Below are positions 44,842-53,300 of a DNA stretch of 64,000 bases, piece after piece (the stretch's first letter is position 1; each line of letters starts with the position of its first letter). The notes under the pieces are model-generated. The model worked only from the letters and a program-made list of their open reading frames with translations, made no database searches and had not been told where the DNA came from. The translations under genes and the position numbers were made by a program. The stretch covers positions 804,948-868,947 of the forward strand of contig NZ_LT599032.1 of NCBI RefSeq assembly GCF_900079725.1. Direction: 5' to 3'. Origin of the DNA: an uncultured Dysgonomonas sp. GTDB taxonomy: Bacteria > Bacteroidota > Bacteroidia > Bacteroidales > Dysgonomonadaceae.

Positions 44842-44869
44842 TGAATTTTCACTCTAAATTTTGGAAGTG

Positions 44870-44877
44870 CAAATATA
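44870..44877 (-). promoter_or_regulatory. -7 promoter element for dusB
   Basis: TATATTTG on the minus strand, 28 bp before the dusB ATG. Confidence 0.55.
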
Positions 44878-44914
44878 GATAACTTTTATCAGAAGTAAAA
44901 AATCATAGAAGCAC

Positions 44915-45592
44915 TTAACTATTCTTCGTTGCCCGCAACATCTCCCGTTTTCCCGGAGGCCCGGGTAACCGTTCCGTTATATAGCCGGCTTGCTGCATCA
45001 TCCGGCGCACTATCCCTTTGGCACAATAGGTAACCAATATACATCCGTTGCCTGATATAGCATACAATTTATCAAAGATGTCCTGTGTCCACATATCGGC
45101 CTGTTTATCGGGGGCGAAGGCATCAAAGTAGATAATATCTACATTTTCTTTTATTTTCGAGAAATCGAAATTTGTAAAGTCCGCTTTTATTTTAGTAAGA
45201 AAAAAATTATCGGTTATCTCCGATTCTTTTTCCCACTCGGCACTATGCAACTTATAATACATATCCTGCTCTATAGATAAATATTTCTCAGGATAATTCA
45301 AATCTTTAATAATGTTATCTGACAAAGGATAGGCCTCTATAGTTGTATAATGGATAACCCGCTCTCTCTTTCTACTTTCGAGTAATGTAAGGAAAGCATT
45401 CAGCCCTGTACCGAAACCGACTTCGAATACATGCAGCGTATCTTTACTGCAATGCTTTAATCCGGTCTCTATAAAAACATGCGTAGATTCTTGTATAGCC
45501 CCGTTCACCGAATGATAATGCTCGTTCAGTCCGGGCATAAAAAGAGTGTGAGACCCGTCAGCTGTTAACTCTATTACAGGTTTCACACTCAT
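44915..45592 (-). CDS. mnmD: tRNA 5-(aminomethyl)-2-thiouridine methyltransferase, MnmD
   Basis: A 225-residue stand-alone methyltransferase (MnmC-N/DUF752 type) for the last step of mnm5s2U34 in tRNA wobble modification. SAM motif I reads VFEVGFGTGLNAFL, the acidic motif is IIYFDAFAPDKQADMWT, and the late YCAKGIVRRMM is typical. There is no fused FAD oxidoreductase (MnmC-C) part, as usual outside Proteobacteria. Separated by 23 bp from ispF on the same strand, so likely co-transcribed. Confidence 0.92.
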   Translation of the reverse strand: MSVKPVIELTADGSHTLFMPGLNEHYHSVNGAIQESTHVFIETGLKHCSKDTLHVFEVGFGTGLNAFLTLLESRKRERVIHYTTIEAYPLSDNIIKDLNYPEKYLSIEQDMYYKLHSAEWEKESEITDNFFLTKIKADFTNFDFSKIKENVDIIYFDAFAPDKQADMWTQDIFDKLYAISGNGCILVTYCAKGIVRRMMQQAGYITERLPGPPGKREMLRATKNS

Positions 45593-45615
45593 TTTACACT
45601 GTGTTTAACTATCAC

Positions 45616-46092
45616 TTATTTTTCTATTAAAGCCACGGCATATGCGGCAAAACCTTCCTCACGGCCTACAAATCCCATTTTTTCGGATGTGGTAGCCTTA
45701 ATAGAAATATCTTCTTCAGAGATTTCGAGTATCTCTGCCATTATCTTTTGCATCTGAGGTATATGCGGGTTTATTTTAGGGCGTTCGGCACAGATCGTGG
45801 CATCGATATTGCCGATCTTGTACCCTTTTTCCGTGATAACCTCCAATGTTCTGGCCAGTAATATTTTGCTGTCTATATCTTTATATTCTCCGGCAGTATC
45901 GGGAAAGTGGAAACCTATATCACGCAGATTTGCCGCACCCAACAAAGCATCACAAATCGCATGTATCAGAACATCCGCATCCGAGTGTCCCATAAGCCCC
46001 TGAGTATGGTCGATCTTCACACCTCCGAGCCACAATTCACGATTGTCCGCCAAACGATGCACATCGTACCCAAACCCTACACGTATTTTCAT
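45616..46092 (-). CDS. ispF: 2-C-methyl-D-erythritol 2,4-cyclodiphosphate synthase
   Basis: MEP-pathway enzyme of isoprenoid synthesis, a zinc-dependent trimer. From the ATG at 46092 it is 158 residues, the family's usual length. Metal ligands Asp10 and His12 are in GFGYDVHRL, with the later GHSDADVLIHAICDALLG and SIKATTSEKMGFVGREEGFA. The longer ORF (46116) adds eight residues and is rejected on length. Confidence 0.97.
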   Translation of the reverse strand: MKIRVGFGYDVHRLADNRELWLGGVKIDHTQGLMGHSDADVLIHAICDALLGAANLRDIGFHFPDTAGEYKDIDSKILLARTLEVITEKGYKIGNIDATICAERPKINPHIPQMQKIMAEILEISEEDISIKATTSEKMGFVGREEGFAAYAVALIEK

Positions 46093-46116
46093 TTTATTTA
46101 ATTTGATAATTAGCAC

Positions 46117-46184
46117 ATTAGCATATTAGTAAATTCAATAACTATGTGCAACTTGCTAATTTCCGAATTTACTAATATGCTAAT
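46117..46184. repeat. AT-rich inverted repeat, copy 2
   Basis: A perfect 20-bp stem, ATTAGCATATTAGTAAATTC at 46117-46136 facing its complement at 46165-46184, fills most of the gap between porV and ispF. It belongs to the same TTAGCAnATTAG family as 15457-15540. Confidence 0.8.
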
Positions 46185-46190
46185 TAAGTT

Positions 46191-47354
46191 TTATCTGAAT
46201 AAGTTTCTCATACCATCGATATCGAACGCCAAAGAGAAACGAAGTGTCTGGTCTAGCGGGTTTTGTTGTGCCGTAGCAAGCATATAAGCTACATCCAACT
46301 GGAAAGCAGTCAGCTTGAACCCTGCACCGAACGACAAATACTGACGATTGCCTTTCATTTTGTTTTCATGGAAATAACCGGTACGAAGGCGGAACTTATT
46401 ATCATAGTCATATTCAGCACCCAACGACCACATTATCTCTTTCATCTCTTCCGAAAATCCACCCGGAGCATCTCCAAACGATTTAAAAATACCGGATATA
46501 GGACTTATATTCTGATAGTCTTCTACACGTTTTCTATAGTCGTTGATACTCTCGTCTACTTCTTGTACCGGAGGAGTCGGCACCAGCAACTTATTAATAT
46601 CCATACTGAAAGACAATGTACTTACATCGTTCACAGGATACATCAAAGACGCTCCCAAACGCAGGTTTGTGGGCAGAAACTGATCTCTGTCACCACCTGT
46701 TGTTGCTATCTTGGTACCGATATTGGATATATTAAAACCGAAGCTAAGTAGGCTTTCCGATTGTCCTATATTTATATACGATTCGTTATAACCTGCTACA
46801 TCTGCGGCCCATGCATTACCCGGAGTTGTTTCTTCATCCGCACCCGAATAATCGGCACGTATATAACGTACTGTTACCGATCCGGAAAATGTTTCCGTCA
46901 ATTTACGCGAATAACCTAAATCAATAGCCAGTTCGTGAGGGCTTAGTGTTTGTCCTGTCCAACCTGCATCATTAGCGATATTGACATTGCCTACAGAAAA
47001 GTAACGCACCGAGGCACTCAATGCCTGATTATTTTCATTACCCAGTTTATAATATCCCACACCGTAAACCAGCGCTATATCATTTATGATTTTTCTCAAC
47101 CAGGGTGTATATGATAATCCAAATCCCGCCTTACTCGGTGAAAATGCATATTTTGCAGGATTCCAGTGTTGTGAATACACATCGGGAGCAGTAGCTACTC
47201 CGGCATCTCCCATACCACCACCACGAGCGTCAGGAGCGATAGATAAAGACGGCATTGCAGTCAAAATCGGATTGATATCTTCCTGAGCAACCATGCTAAA
47301 TGTAGTGAGTGCAAAAGCATTTACCAGCAAGACTTTTTTTAAGAAATTCTTCAT
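46191..47354 (-). CDS. porV: Type IX secretion system outer-membrane protein PorV
   Basis: PorV (LptO) is a FadL-like barrel that carries T9SS cargo from the translocon to the sortase PorU. The 387-residue protein has a signal peptide (ending TTFSMVAQ) and the family's N-terminal motif APDARGGGMGDAGVAT followed by SQHWNPAKYAFSPSKAGF. It ends with terminal residues NLFR after a strand. Together with sprA at the left edge this shows that the organism has a T9SS. It is upstream of ispF, across an inverted repeat. Confidence 0.95.
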   Translation of the reverse strand: MKNFLKKVLLVNAFALTTFSMVAQEDINPILTAMPSLSIAPDARGGGMGDAGVATAPDVYSQHWNPAKYAFSPSKAGFGLSYTPWLRKIINDIALVYGVGYYKLGNENNQALSASVRYFSVGNVNIANDAGWTGQTLSPHELAIDLGYSRKLTETFSGSVTVRYIRADYSGADEETTPGNAWAADVAGYNESYINIGQSESLLSFGFNISNIGTKIATTGGDRDQFLPTNLRLGASLMYPVNDVSTLSFSMDINKLLVPTPPVQEVDESINDYRKRVEDYQNISPISGIFKSFGDAPGGFSEEMKEIMWSLGAEYDYDNKFRLRTGYFHENKMKGNRQYLSFGAGFKLTAFQLDVAYMLATAQQNPLDQTLRFSLAFDIDGMRNLFR

Positions 47355-47487
47355 TTATTCCACTATTTATTTTACGTAATTAAATTAATTTGGTTAAGGA
47401 AGTTTATAGTTTGTACATTCTTCAGTTATAGTTATAACTATCTTTTATCGATTTTATTATTTTTATTTCAAATTTTAACATACTATT

Positions 47488-48114
47488 CTAACAAATATGC
47501 AGATCCAATAGTTCATCTCCCTCCAGAATCCCTTTGAGATTATTCCCGATTTCAACTTTTCCCACTCCTGCGGGTGTACCGGTAAATATGAGGTCACCGG
47601 TCTTTAACGTGAAGAAGCGGCTTGCAAAAGCGATAATCCTATCCACCGAATGAAGCATTTCGTTCGTATTTGCAGACTGAACAACTTTATCATCTATTTT
47701 AAGCATAAAGTTGAGCTCCTGGATATTCTTCTCATATTTTTCTTTGGGGACAAAACTTCCTATTGCCGCGGAATTATCAAAAGCCTTCGATATTTCCCAA
47801 GGCTGACTTCTTTGTTTCAGTCCGGCTTGTATATCACGTGCCGTAAAGTCTATGCCTAGTGTTATTTCATTATAATAGCGATACGCAAAACGTTCTGCAA
47901 TATTCTTTCCCATTTTATCGATACGGACTACCAACTCGGTTTCGTAATGGATATCCGATGAAAAATCGGGTATATAAAAACGGTTTTTATCGCCTGACAG
48001 CAAGGCTGTATCGGGTTTCATAAAGAGAACAGGATCATCATCTTTATCAGATAGTGCACGCCCCATCTCCTTATTATGTGTCTGATAATTAAGTCCTACG
48101 CAGATAATTTTCAT
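47488..48114 (-). CDS. Fumarylacetoacetate hydrolase family protein
   Basis: A 208-residue FAH-family protein. The metal-binding site is given by HYETELVVRIDK and the DFTARDIQ segment; the late GDLIFTGTPAGVGKVEIGN is the family signature. Members hydrolyse acylpyruvates or decarboxylate oxaloacetate, and the short form here resembles YcgM/FAHD1-type acylpyruvases. The exact substrate is not readable. Single gene between porV and the GT2 gene. Confidence 0.92.
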   Translation of the reverse strand: MKIICVGLNYQTHNKEMGRALSDKDDDPVLFMKPDTALLSGDKNRFYIPDFSSDIHYETELVVRIDKMGKNIAERFAYRYYNEITLGIDFTARDIQAGLKQRSQPWEISKAFDNSAAIGSFVPKEKYEKNIQELNFMLKIDDKVVQSANTNEMLHSVDRIIAFASRFFTLKTGDLIFTGTPAGVGKVEIGNNLKGILEGDELLDLHIC

Positions 48115-48252
48115 TTATATCACCTTAAACCGAATAAGCAAAATAAAGTATTTAATACAAAAATCAATTAGTCAGAACTAACGATTGTCATTGCAGATAC
48201 AAAAGTAATGAATAGGTCCGAGACCTTAGAGAGCAAAGATACACAAGATTTA

Positions 48253-48987
48253 TCACTTCTTCCTTATCCCTCCGAATAATTGCCTGAATCTCATAGTCAA
48301 TACACCGAAAACTCCTTCCGCAAAAATACCGGAATTCATTTTGGAAGTTCCCAGCATCCGGTTAACAAATACGATAGATACTTCTTTTATATCAAATCCC
48401 AGACAATAAGCTGTATACTTCATCTCTACCTGAAATGCATACCCCTTAAAACGTATATTATCCAAGTCGATAGTTTCCAATACATTCCGCTTATAGCAAA
48501 CAAATCCCGCTGTTGCATCATGTACTTTCATACCCGTAATAAAGCGTACATACTTAGACGCAAAATAAGACATCAGTACCCGTCCCATCGGCCAGTTCAC
48601 AACATTCACCCCGCTATAGTAACGTGAGCCTACCGACAAATCAGCACCTTCGTTAGCACACGCATCATACAAGCGTAACAAATCGTTCGGATTATGCGAA
48701 AAATCGGCATCCATTTCGAATACATATTCATATGAACGTTCCAATGTCCAGCGGAATCCTGCAATATACGCTGTACCCAGCCCTAATTTGCCCGCCCGTT
48801 GTATTACATTCAGTCGTTCCGGAAATTCGGATTGAAGTTTTTTTACAATATCTGCCGTACCGTCTGGTGAAGCATCATCTATAACAAGAATATCAAACAT
48901 ATGGGGCAGATCAAATACAGCTCTGATTATAGCCTCTATATTCTCTTTCTCATTGTAAGTGGGTATTATAACTACGGAATTGGACAT
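48253..48987 (-). CDS. Polyprenol monophosphomannose synthase-like glycosyltransferase (GT2)
   Basis: A 244-residue GT2 enzyme close to dolichol/polyprenol-phosphate mannosyltransferases. It has VIIPTYNEKENIEAI, the DxD-like region LVIDDASPDGTADIV and FEMDADFSHNPNDL, and the later GSRYYSGV. There are no C-terminal membrane helices, as in Ppm1-type soluble enzymes. It would make polyprenyl-phospho-sugar donors for periplasmic glycosylation such as Bacteroidetes protein O-glycosylation; that link is inference. Confidence 0.92.
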   Translation of the reverse strand: MSNSVVIIPTYNEKENIEAIIRAVFDLPHMFDILVIDDASPDGTADIVKKLQSEFPERLNVIQRAGKLGLGTAYIAGFRWTLERSYEYVFEMDADFSHNPNDLLRLYDACANEGADLSVGSRYYSGVNVVNWPMGRVLMSYFASKYVRFITGMKVHDATAGFVCYKRNVLETIDLDNIRFKGYAFQVEMKYTAYCLGFDIKEVSIVFVNRMLGTSKMNSGIFAEGVFGVLTMRFRQLFGGIRKK

Positions 48988-49490
48988 ATACTTTTCGCTC
49001 CTTTAATTAAAGCCACAAATGTAACATTTTAAGAATGGATAAATAAAAAATAATGACTAAAAATAGTAAAAAGAGTCATCGGTTTTGTGCATCAAACCAT
49101 AGAGTTAGCCTCGCATATGATATTTTTACATTTATTAACTAAGTGTAATTAAAAAGTAACAAAGGTAACACATATACCAATTATCACTTAAAAGTCATCA
49201 GCTAATAACCTGTATCTCGTATCTTGTCTACTTTCCCCTTGGAGATCAGGAAACCTATCAAAATTTCATAGAATTAAAAGCTGACAGCTAAAGGTTATCA
49301 GTTACATACACAGATAAAGTTTTCAATATATTATATATGCAAATTTCAGCTATACCACTCTATATAAGAAATAAATAATCTTTCCGGGATTATTTTCAAA
49401 AATTTTTATACCCTTTTATGGAATTTAAGGCTTTTAGATATCTATTAGGTACAAAAGGGGAATAATTAATAACATATAAAACTTACAGTT
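48988..49490 (+). repeat. Divergent gene-free region with intergenic repeat, copy C
   Basis: No gene. Copy C of the GTAAC repeat runs from about 49127 to 49320: TTTTTACATTTATTAACTAA, AAAAAGTAACAAAGGTAACA (near 49150) and AGCTGACAGCTAAAGGTTATCAG ending ACACAGATAAAG (near 49279-49318). A -7 motif TACATTTG on the minus strand at 49016-49023 serves the GT2 gene. The last 170 bp before tonB show no clear promoter. Confidence 0.65.
49016..49023 (-). promoter_or_regulatory. -7 promoter element for the GT2 gene
   Basis: TACATTTG on the minus strand, 28 bp before the GT2 ATG. Confidence 0.45.
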
Positions 49491-50327
49491 ATGAAAAACT
49501 TAGTTAACTTAAATTCCGCAGAATGGTGTGATATTATTTTTGAAGGTAAAAATAAATCATATGGTGCATTTGAATTACGCCAATCCTCTACCAGGAGGCA
49601 TCTGATCGCATTCGGCGTAGTGGTATTATTTGCTGCCGTAGCATCCTGTTTGCCAGCCATTATCAGCTCTATCGAGGCTTCTACTGCAAAACCTTATGCA
49701 GGGAACTACGATGATGTGGTAACTGTGGTAGATGTATTGCTCGATGACCCGAAACCGGAAATTATCCAACCGACTATGCCGGAACCTCCGAAATTTGTAG
49801 CCATGCAGAAATTTGCTCCTCCTAAAATCGTGGATGACAGCCAGGCAACGGAAGAAACCCTGACCAGTATGACCGATCTGACAACCAGCACTAAAGCTAT
49901 CGGGGCTTTCGAAGTTGAAAACGGCTCAACCGACAAGGATGCTGTGCGCAAAGAATTTGAAACCGATGTTGTCGGAGACGGAAAAGGTGGAGCTGCCCCT
50001 AAAGAACCCGAAGTATTCGTAAGTGCTCAGTTCATGCCTCAATTTCCGGGTGGAGAAGCAGATATGTATAAATATATATATGATAACATCAGATATCCGG
50101 CTGTGGATCAGGAAATGGGAATACAAGGAAAAGTCACTGTAAGATTCGTGGTAAGCAAGACCGGAGAAATCACAGATATCCAACTACTGAAAGGAATCAG
50201 TCCGACTTGCGACAAGGAAGCTATAAGAGTTCTGAAAAGCATGCCAAGATGGATACCGGGTAAGAATAACGGAGTAGCCGTTCCGGTTTACTTTACAATG
50301 CCGATTGTATTTAAATTGAAAATGTAG
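49491..50327 (+). CDS. TonB energy transducer
   Basis: A 278-residue TonB-family protein that passes proton-motive energy to outer-membrane receptors. The Bacteroidetes-type start KNKSYGAFELRQSS is followed by a membrane helix at residues 38-60, a Pro/Glu-rich periplasmic linker (PKPEIIQPTMPEPPKF), and the C-terminal TonB domain from about 185 (FPGGEADMYKYIYDNIRYPA, GKVTVRFVVSKTGEI, MPRWIPGKNNGV). The genome needs it for receptors such as the BtuB-like one at 61926. No exbB/exbD are adjacent. Confidence 0.93.
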   Translation: MKNLVNLNSAEWCDIIFEGKNKSYGAFELRQSSTRRHLIAFGVVVLFAAVASCLPAIISSIEASTAKPYAGNYDDVVTVVDVLLDDPKPEIIQPTMPEPPKFVAMQKFAPPKIVDDSQATEETLTSMTDLTTSTKAIGAFEVENGSTDKDAVRKEFETDVVGDGKGGAAPKEPEVFVSAQFMPQFPGGEADMYKYIYDNIRYPAVDQEMGIQGKVTVRFVVSKTGEITDIQLLKGISPTCDKEAIRVLKSMPRWIPGKNNGVAVPVYFTMPIVFKLKM

Positions 50328-50348
50328 TATAATATGAAGTAGAAGGGA

Positions 50349-50378
50349 AAGCGCAACTCAATGAGTTGCGCTTCTTTT
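50349..50378. terminator. Bidirectional terminator between tonB and tex
   Basis: A perfect 12-bp inverted repeat AAGCGCAACTCA / TGAGTTGCGCTT followed by CTTTTTA on the plus strand, 21 bp after the tonB stop and immediately at the tex stop. Confidence 0.85.
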
Positions 50379-52501
50379 TATTTCTTCATCGATAATTGCA
50401 CTCGTTTACGTGCCAGATCGACAGACAATACTTTGACCTCCACATGCTGATGCAATGATACCACTTCGGTAGGATCGGATACAAAACGGTCTGCTATTTC
50501 CGAAATATGCACCAGTCCGTTTTCTTTGATACCTACATCCACAAAACAACCAAAGTTTGTGATATTGGTAACGATTCCGGGAAGAATCATACCTTCACGC
50601 AAGTCATCGATAGTACGGATATTAGGATCGAATTCAAACATCTTAATACCTTTACGTGGGTCACGTCCGGGTTTATCAAGTTCTTCCATTATATCATTCA
50701 AGGTAGGCAAGCCGACCGTATCTGTAATATATTTTTTAAGATCGAGCGATTTTTTCAATTCCTTATTCTGAATCAGTTCAGAAACTGTACACTTCAGATC
50801 TTTTGCCATCTTCTCTACCACATAATAACTCTCTGGATGTACCGCAGAATTATCTAATGGATTCACAGCCTCTGCAATGCGAAGGAATCCTGCACACTGC
50901 TCAAATGCCTTCTCGCCCATACGAGCGACTTTCATCAATTCTTTACGAGATTTGAAAGCACCGTGTGCCGCACGATAATCAACTATATTCTGTGCCAGCA
51001 CAGGGCCAAGACCCGAAACATAAGTTAGCAGGTGCTTACTTGCCGTATTTACATTTACACCAACAAGATTCACACAACTTTCGACGGTAAGATCAAGAGA
51101 ATTTTTCAATTTTGTCTGATCTACATCATGCTGGTACTGCCCCACCCCGATCGATTTCGGATCTATCTTCACCAACTCAGCCAACGGATCCATCAGACGA
51201 CGGCCAATAGATACCGCTCCCCTGACTGTCACATCATAATCAGGAAATTCCTCTCTTGCTGTTTTCGACGCAGAATAGATAGATGCCCCATTCTCACTTA
51301 CAACGAATACTTTCACCTCTTTCTCGTAGCGAAGATTGGTTATAAAACGCTCTGTTTCGCGGCTGGCAGTACCATTTCCGATAGCAATCGCATCTATATT
51401 GTATGTAGATACCATTTTCACCACCTTATTTCCGGCTTTGGATGTCTCATTTTGCGGTGGATGAGGATAAATAGTCTCATTATGCAACAGGTTTCCTTCC
51501 GCGTCGAGACACACAAGTTTACATCCTGTACGGTAACCGGGGTCGATACCCAATACCCTCTTCTGTCCCAATGGTGGAGCTAGCAGAAGTTGGCGCAGAT
51601 TCTCAATAAACACACGTATGGCCTCCTCATCCGCCTTTTGTTTCGACAAGGCCGAAAATTCAGTTTCTATAGATGGTTTCAACAATCGCTTATATGAGTC
51701 TTCTATAGCATCCGCCACATAGTTAGTAGCTTCATTGTCATTATCTCCTTTAATAAAGCGCTTATCCAATCTTTCTAGTGCTGTGTCTTCATCCGGCGCA
51801 ATGTTTACACGGAGAAAACCTTCCGATTCCCCTCGACGTATTGCCAGTATACGGTGGGATGAAGCCTTACTCAATTTTTCGGAGAAATCGAAGTAATCAC
51901 GGTATTTGTCACCTTCCTCTTCTTTCCCCTTCACTACCTTAGCGGTAATAACAGCCTCCCTTTCAAAAAGATTACGAATAGCATTACGGGCATATTCATC
52001 TTCATTTATCCATTCGGCAATGATATCGCATGCCCCGGCAATAGCGTCTTTCGTATCTTTTACATCGCCTTTTACGAATGAGAGGGCTTTCCCTTCCACA
52101 TCCATCGGGTGCTGCGCCATAATCAATTCTGCAAGCGGATCCAACCCCTTTTTACGAGCTATTTCGGCACGGGTCTGGCGTTTAGGTTTATAAGGAAGGT
52201 AGATATCTTCGAGTTCTGAGCTGTTCCAGCAATTTTCGATACGCGTTTTCAATTCAGGTGTCAGTTTCTCCTGCTCTTCTATCGATTTCAGGATTGTCTC
52301 GCGACGCTTAACCAGTTCATTGAGTTTATCATTTTGCTCCTTGATAGCTCCTATCTGAACCTCGTCTAATCCTCCGGTTACTTCTTTTCGGTAACGACTG
52401 ATAAAAGGAATAGTCGCACCCGAATCCAGTAAACCGATTGTTTTTTCTATTTGCGAAGCTTTAATACTTAATGCTGATGATATTAGATCAATTATAGTCA
52501 T
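50378..52501 (-). CDS. tex: Tex family RNA-binding transcriptional accessory protein
   Basis: A 707-residue Tex/YhgF protein. Domains in order are the N-terminal Tex helical region (TGGLDEVQI, YLPYKPKRQTRAEIARKKGL), a YqgF/RuvC-like domain (LGIDPGYRTGCKLVCLD), a helix-hairpin-helix part (NTASKHLLTYVSGLGPVLAQ), and a C-terminal S1 RNA-binding domain from about 628 (GIVTNITNFGCFVDVGIKEN, LVHISEIADRFV). Length is slightly below the 770 of proteobacterial Tex. It influences transcription and is widely conserved. Confidence 0.96.
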   Translation of the reverse strand: MTIIDLISSALSIKASQIEKTIGLLDSGATIPFISRYRKEVTGGLDEVQIGAIKEQNDKLNELVKRRETILKSIEEQEKLTPELKTRIENCWNSSELEDIYLPYKPKRQTRAEIARKKGLDPLAELIMAQHPMDVEGKALSFVKGDVKDTKDAIAGACDIIAEWINEDEYARNAIRNLFEREAVITAKVVKGKEEEGDKYRDYFDFSEKLSKASSHRILAIRRGESEGFLRVNIAPDEDTALERLDKRFIKGDNDNEATNYVADAIEDSYKRLLKPSIETEFSALSKQKADEEAIRVFIENLRQLLLAPPLGQKRVLGIDPGYRTGCKLVCLDAEGNLLHNETIYPHPPQNETSKAGNKVVKMVSTYNIDAIAIGNGTASRETERFITNLRYEKEVKVFVVSENGASIYSASKTAREEFPDYDVTVRGAVSIGRRLMDPLAELVKIDPKSIGVGQYQHDVDQTKLKNSLDLTVESCVNLVGVNVNTASKHLLTYVSGLGPVLAQNIVDYRAAHGAFKSRKELMKVARMGEKAFEQCAGFLRIAEAVNPLDNSAVHPESYYVVEKMAKDLKCTVSELIQNKELKKSLDLKKYITDTVGLPTLNDIMEELDKPGRDPRKGIKMFEFDPNIRTIDDLREGMILPGIVTNITNFGCFVDVGIKENGLVHISEIADRFVSDPTEVVSLHQHVEVKVLSVDLARKRVQLSMKK

Positions 52502-52535
52502 AACAAAATTAAAATTTGAGCAAAGATAATATATT

Positions 52536-53213
52536 CTATTTCACAATAGCCTCCAAAGCCCGCCACAAATTATCCTCCGGCACGGGTGCAGTAACGTCGA
52601 TCAATTCTTTCGACACCGGATGAATAAAGGATATCCGACGTGCATGTAAACTGATACCGCCATCGGGATTGGAACGCTCCGCACCATACTTTAAATCCCC
52701 TTTTATCGGACTGCCAATTTTTGCCAGCTGGCAACGTATCTGATGATGACGGCCTGTTTCCAGGTCTATTTCGAGTAAGCTGTATTTATCAGAACGGGCA
52801 ATAAGTTTATAATGCAATATAGCCAGCTTCGAATCGGGTTTCTCCACATCATAAGCGTACGACTTATTTTGTTTTTCATTCCGCACCAGATAATGCTTCA
52901 ATGTCCCCTCCGGCTGTTTGGGCGCATTTTTTACAACGGCCCAGTATGTTTTACTTATTTCCTTATTCTTAAACATGTCATTCAGGCGGGGTAAAGCCTT
53001 GCTTGTTTTAGAAAAAACCACGATACCGCTCGTAGGACGATCTAGGCGGTGGGTAACACCACAAAAAACATTTCCCGGCTTATTGTACTTTTCTTTCAGG
53101 TATTCTTTCACGATTTCCGAAAGTGGCTTATCACCCGTCTTATCCCCCTGTACGATTTCCGATACAGTCTTATTGACAATTATAATATGGTTATCTTCGT
53201 AGAGAACAGTCAT
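52536..53213 (-). CDS. RluA-family RNA pseudouridine synthase
   Basis: A 225-residue pseudouridine synthase with the catalytic aspartate Asp58 in HRLDRPTSGIVVFSKT, then TYWAVVKNAP, LEIDLETGRHHQIRCQLA and ISLHARRISFIHP. It lacks an N-terminal S4 domain, so it is RluA/TruC-like rather than RluC/RluD. The target (rRNA or tRNA) cannot be fixed. Small gap of 34 bp to tex on the same strand; the two may be co-transcribed. Confidence 0.93.
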   Translation of the reverse strand: MTVLYEDNHIIIVNKTVSEIVQGDKTGDKPLSEIVKEYLKEKYNKPGNVFCGVTHRLDRPTSGIVVFSKTSKALPRLNDMFKNKEISKTYWAVVKNAPKQPEGTLKHYLVRNEKQNKSYAYDVEKPDSKLAILHYKLIARSDKYSLLEIDLETGRHHQIRCQLAKIGSPIKGDLKYGAERSNPDGGISLHARRISFIHPVSKELIDVTAPVPEDNLWRALEAIVK

Positions 53214-53240
53214 TATGAAAATTTCAAATTTAATACAAAG

Positions 53241-53272
53241 AAAAACCTTTCGATTGATAATCGAAAGGTTTT
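53241..53272 (-). terminator. Intrinsic terminator after the CoA-transferase gene
   Basis: A 14-bp stem AAAACCTTTCGATT / AATCGAAAGGTTTT with a 3-nt loop, followed by TTTCTTTG on the minus strand, 28 bp after the stop. Confidence 0.88.
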
Positions 53273-53300
53273 CTCAGTTATAATGTTTAATATATATGTG

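Noticed and set aside
44204-44844. Two long plus-strand ORFs (162 and 158 codons)
   Set aside because: Both are antisense to dusB, a firmly identified gene, and have no start context or motif of their own.
51032-51583. 183-codon plus-strand ORF
   Set aside because: Antisense to tex; composition of a shadow frame.
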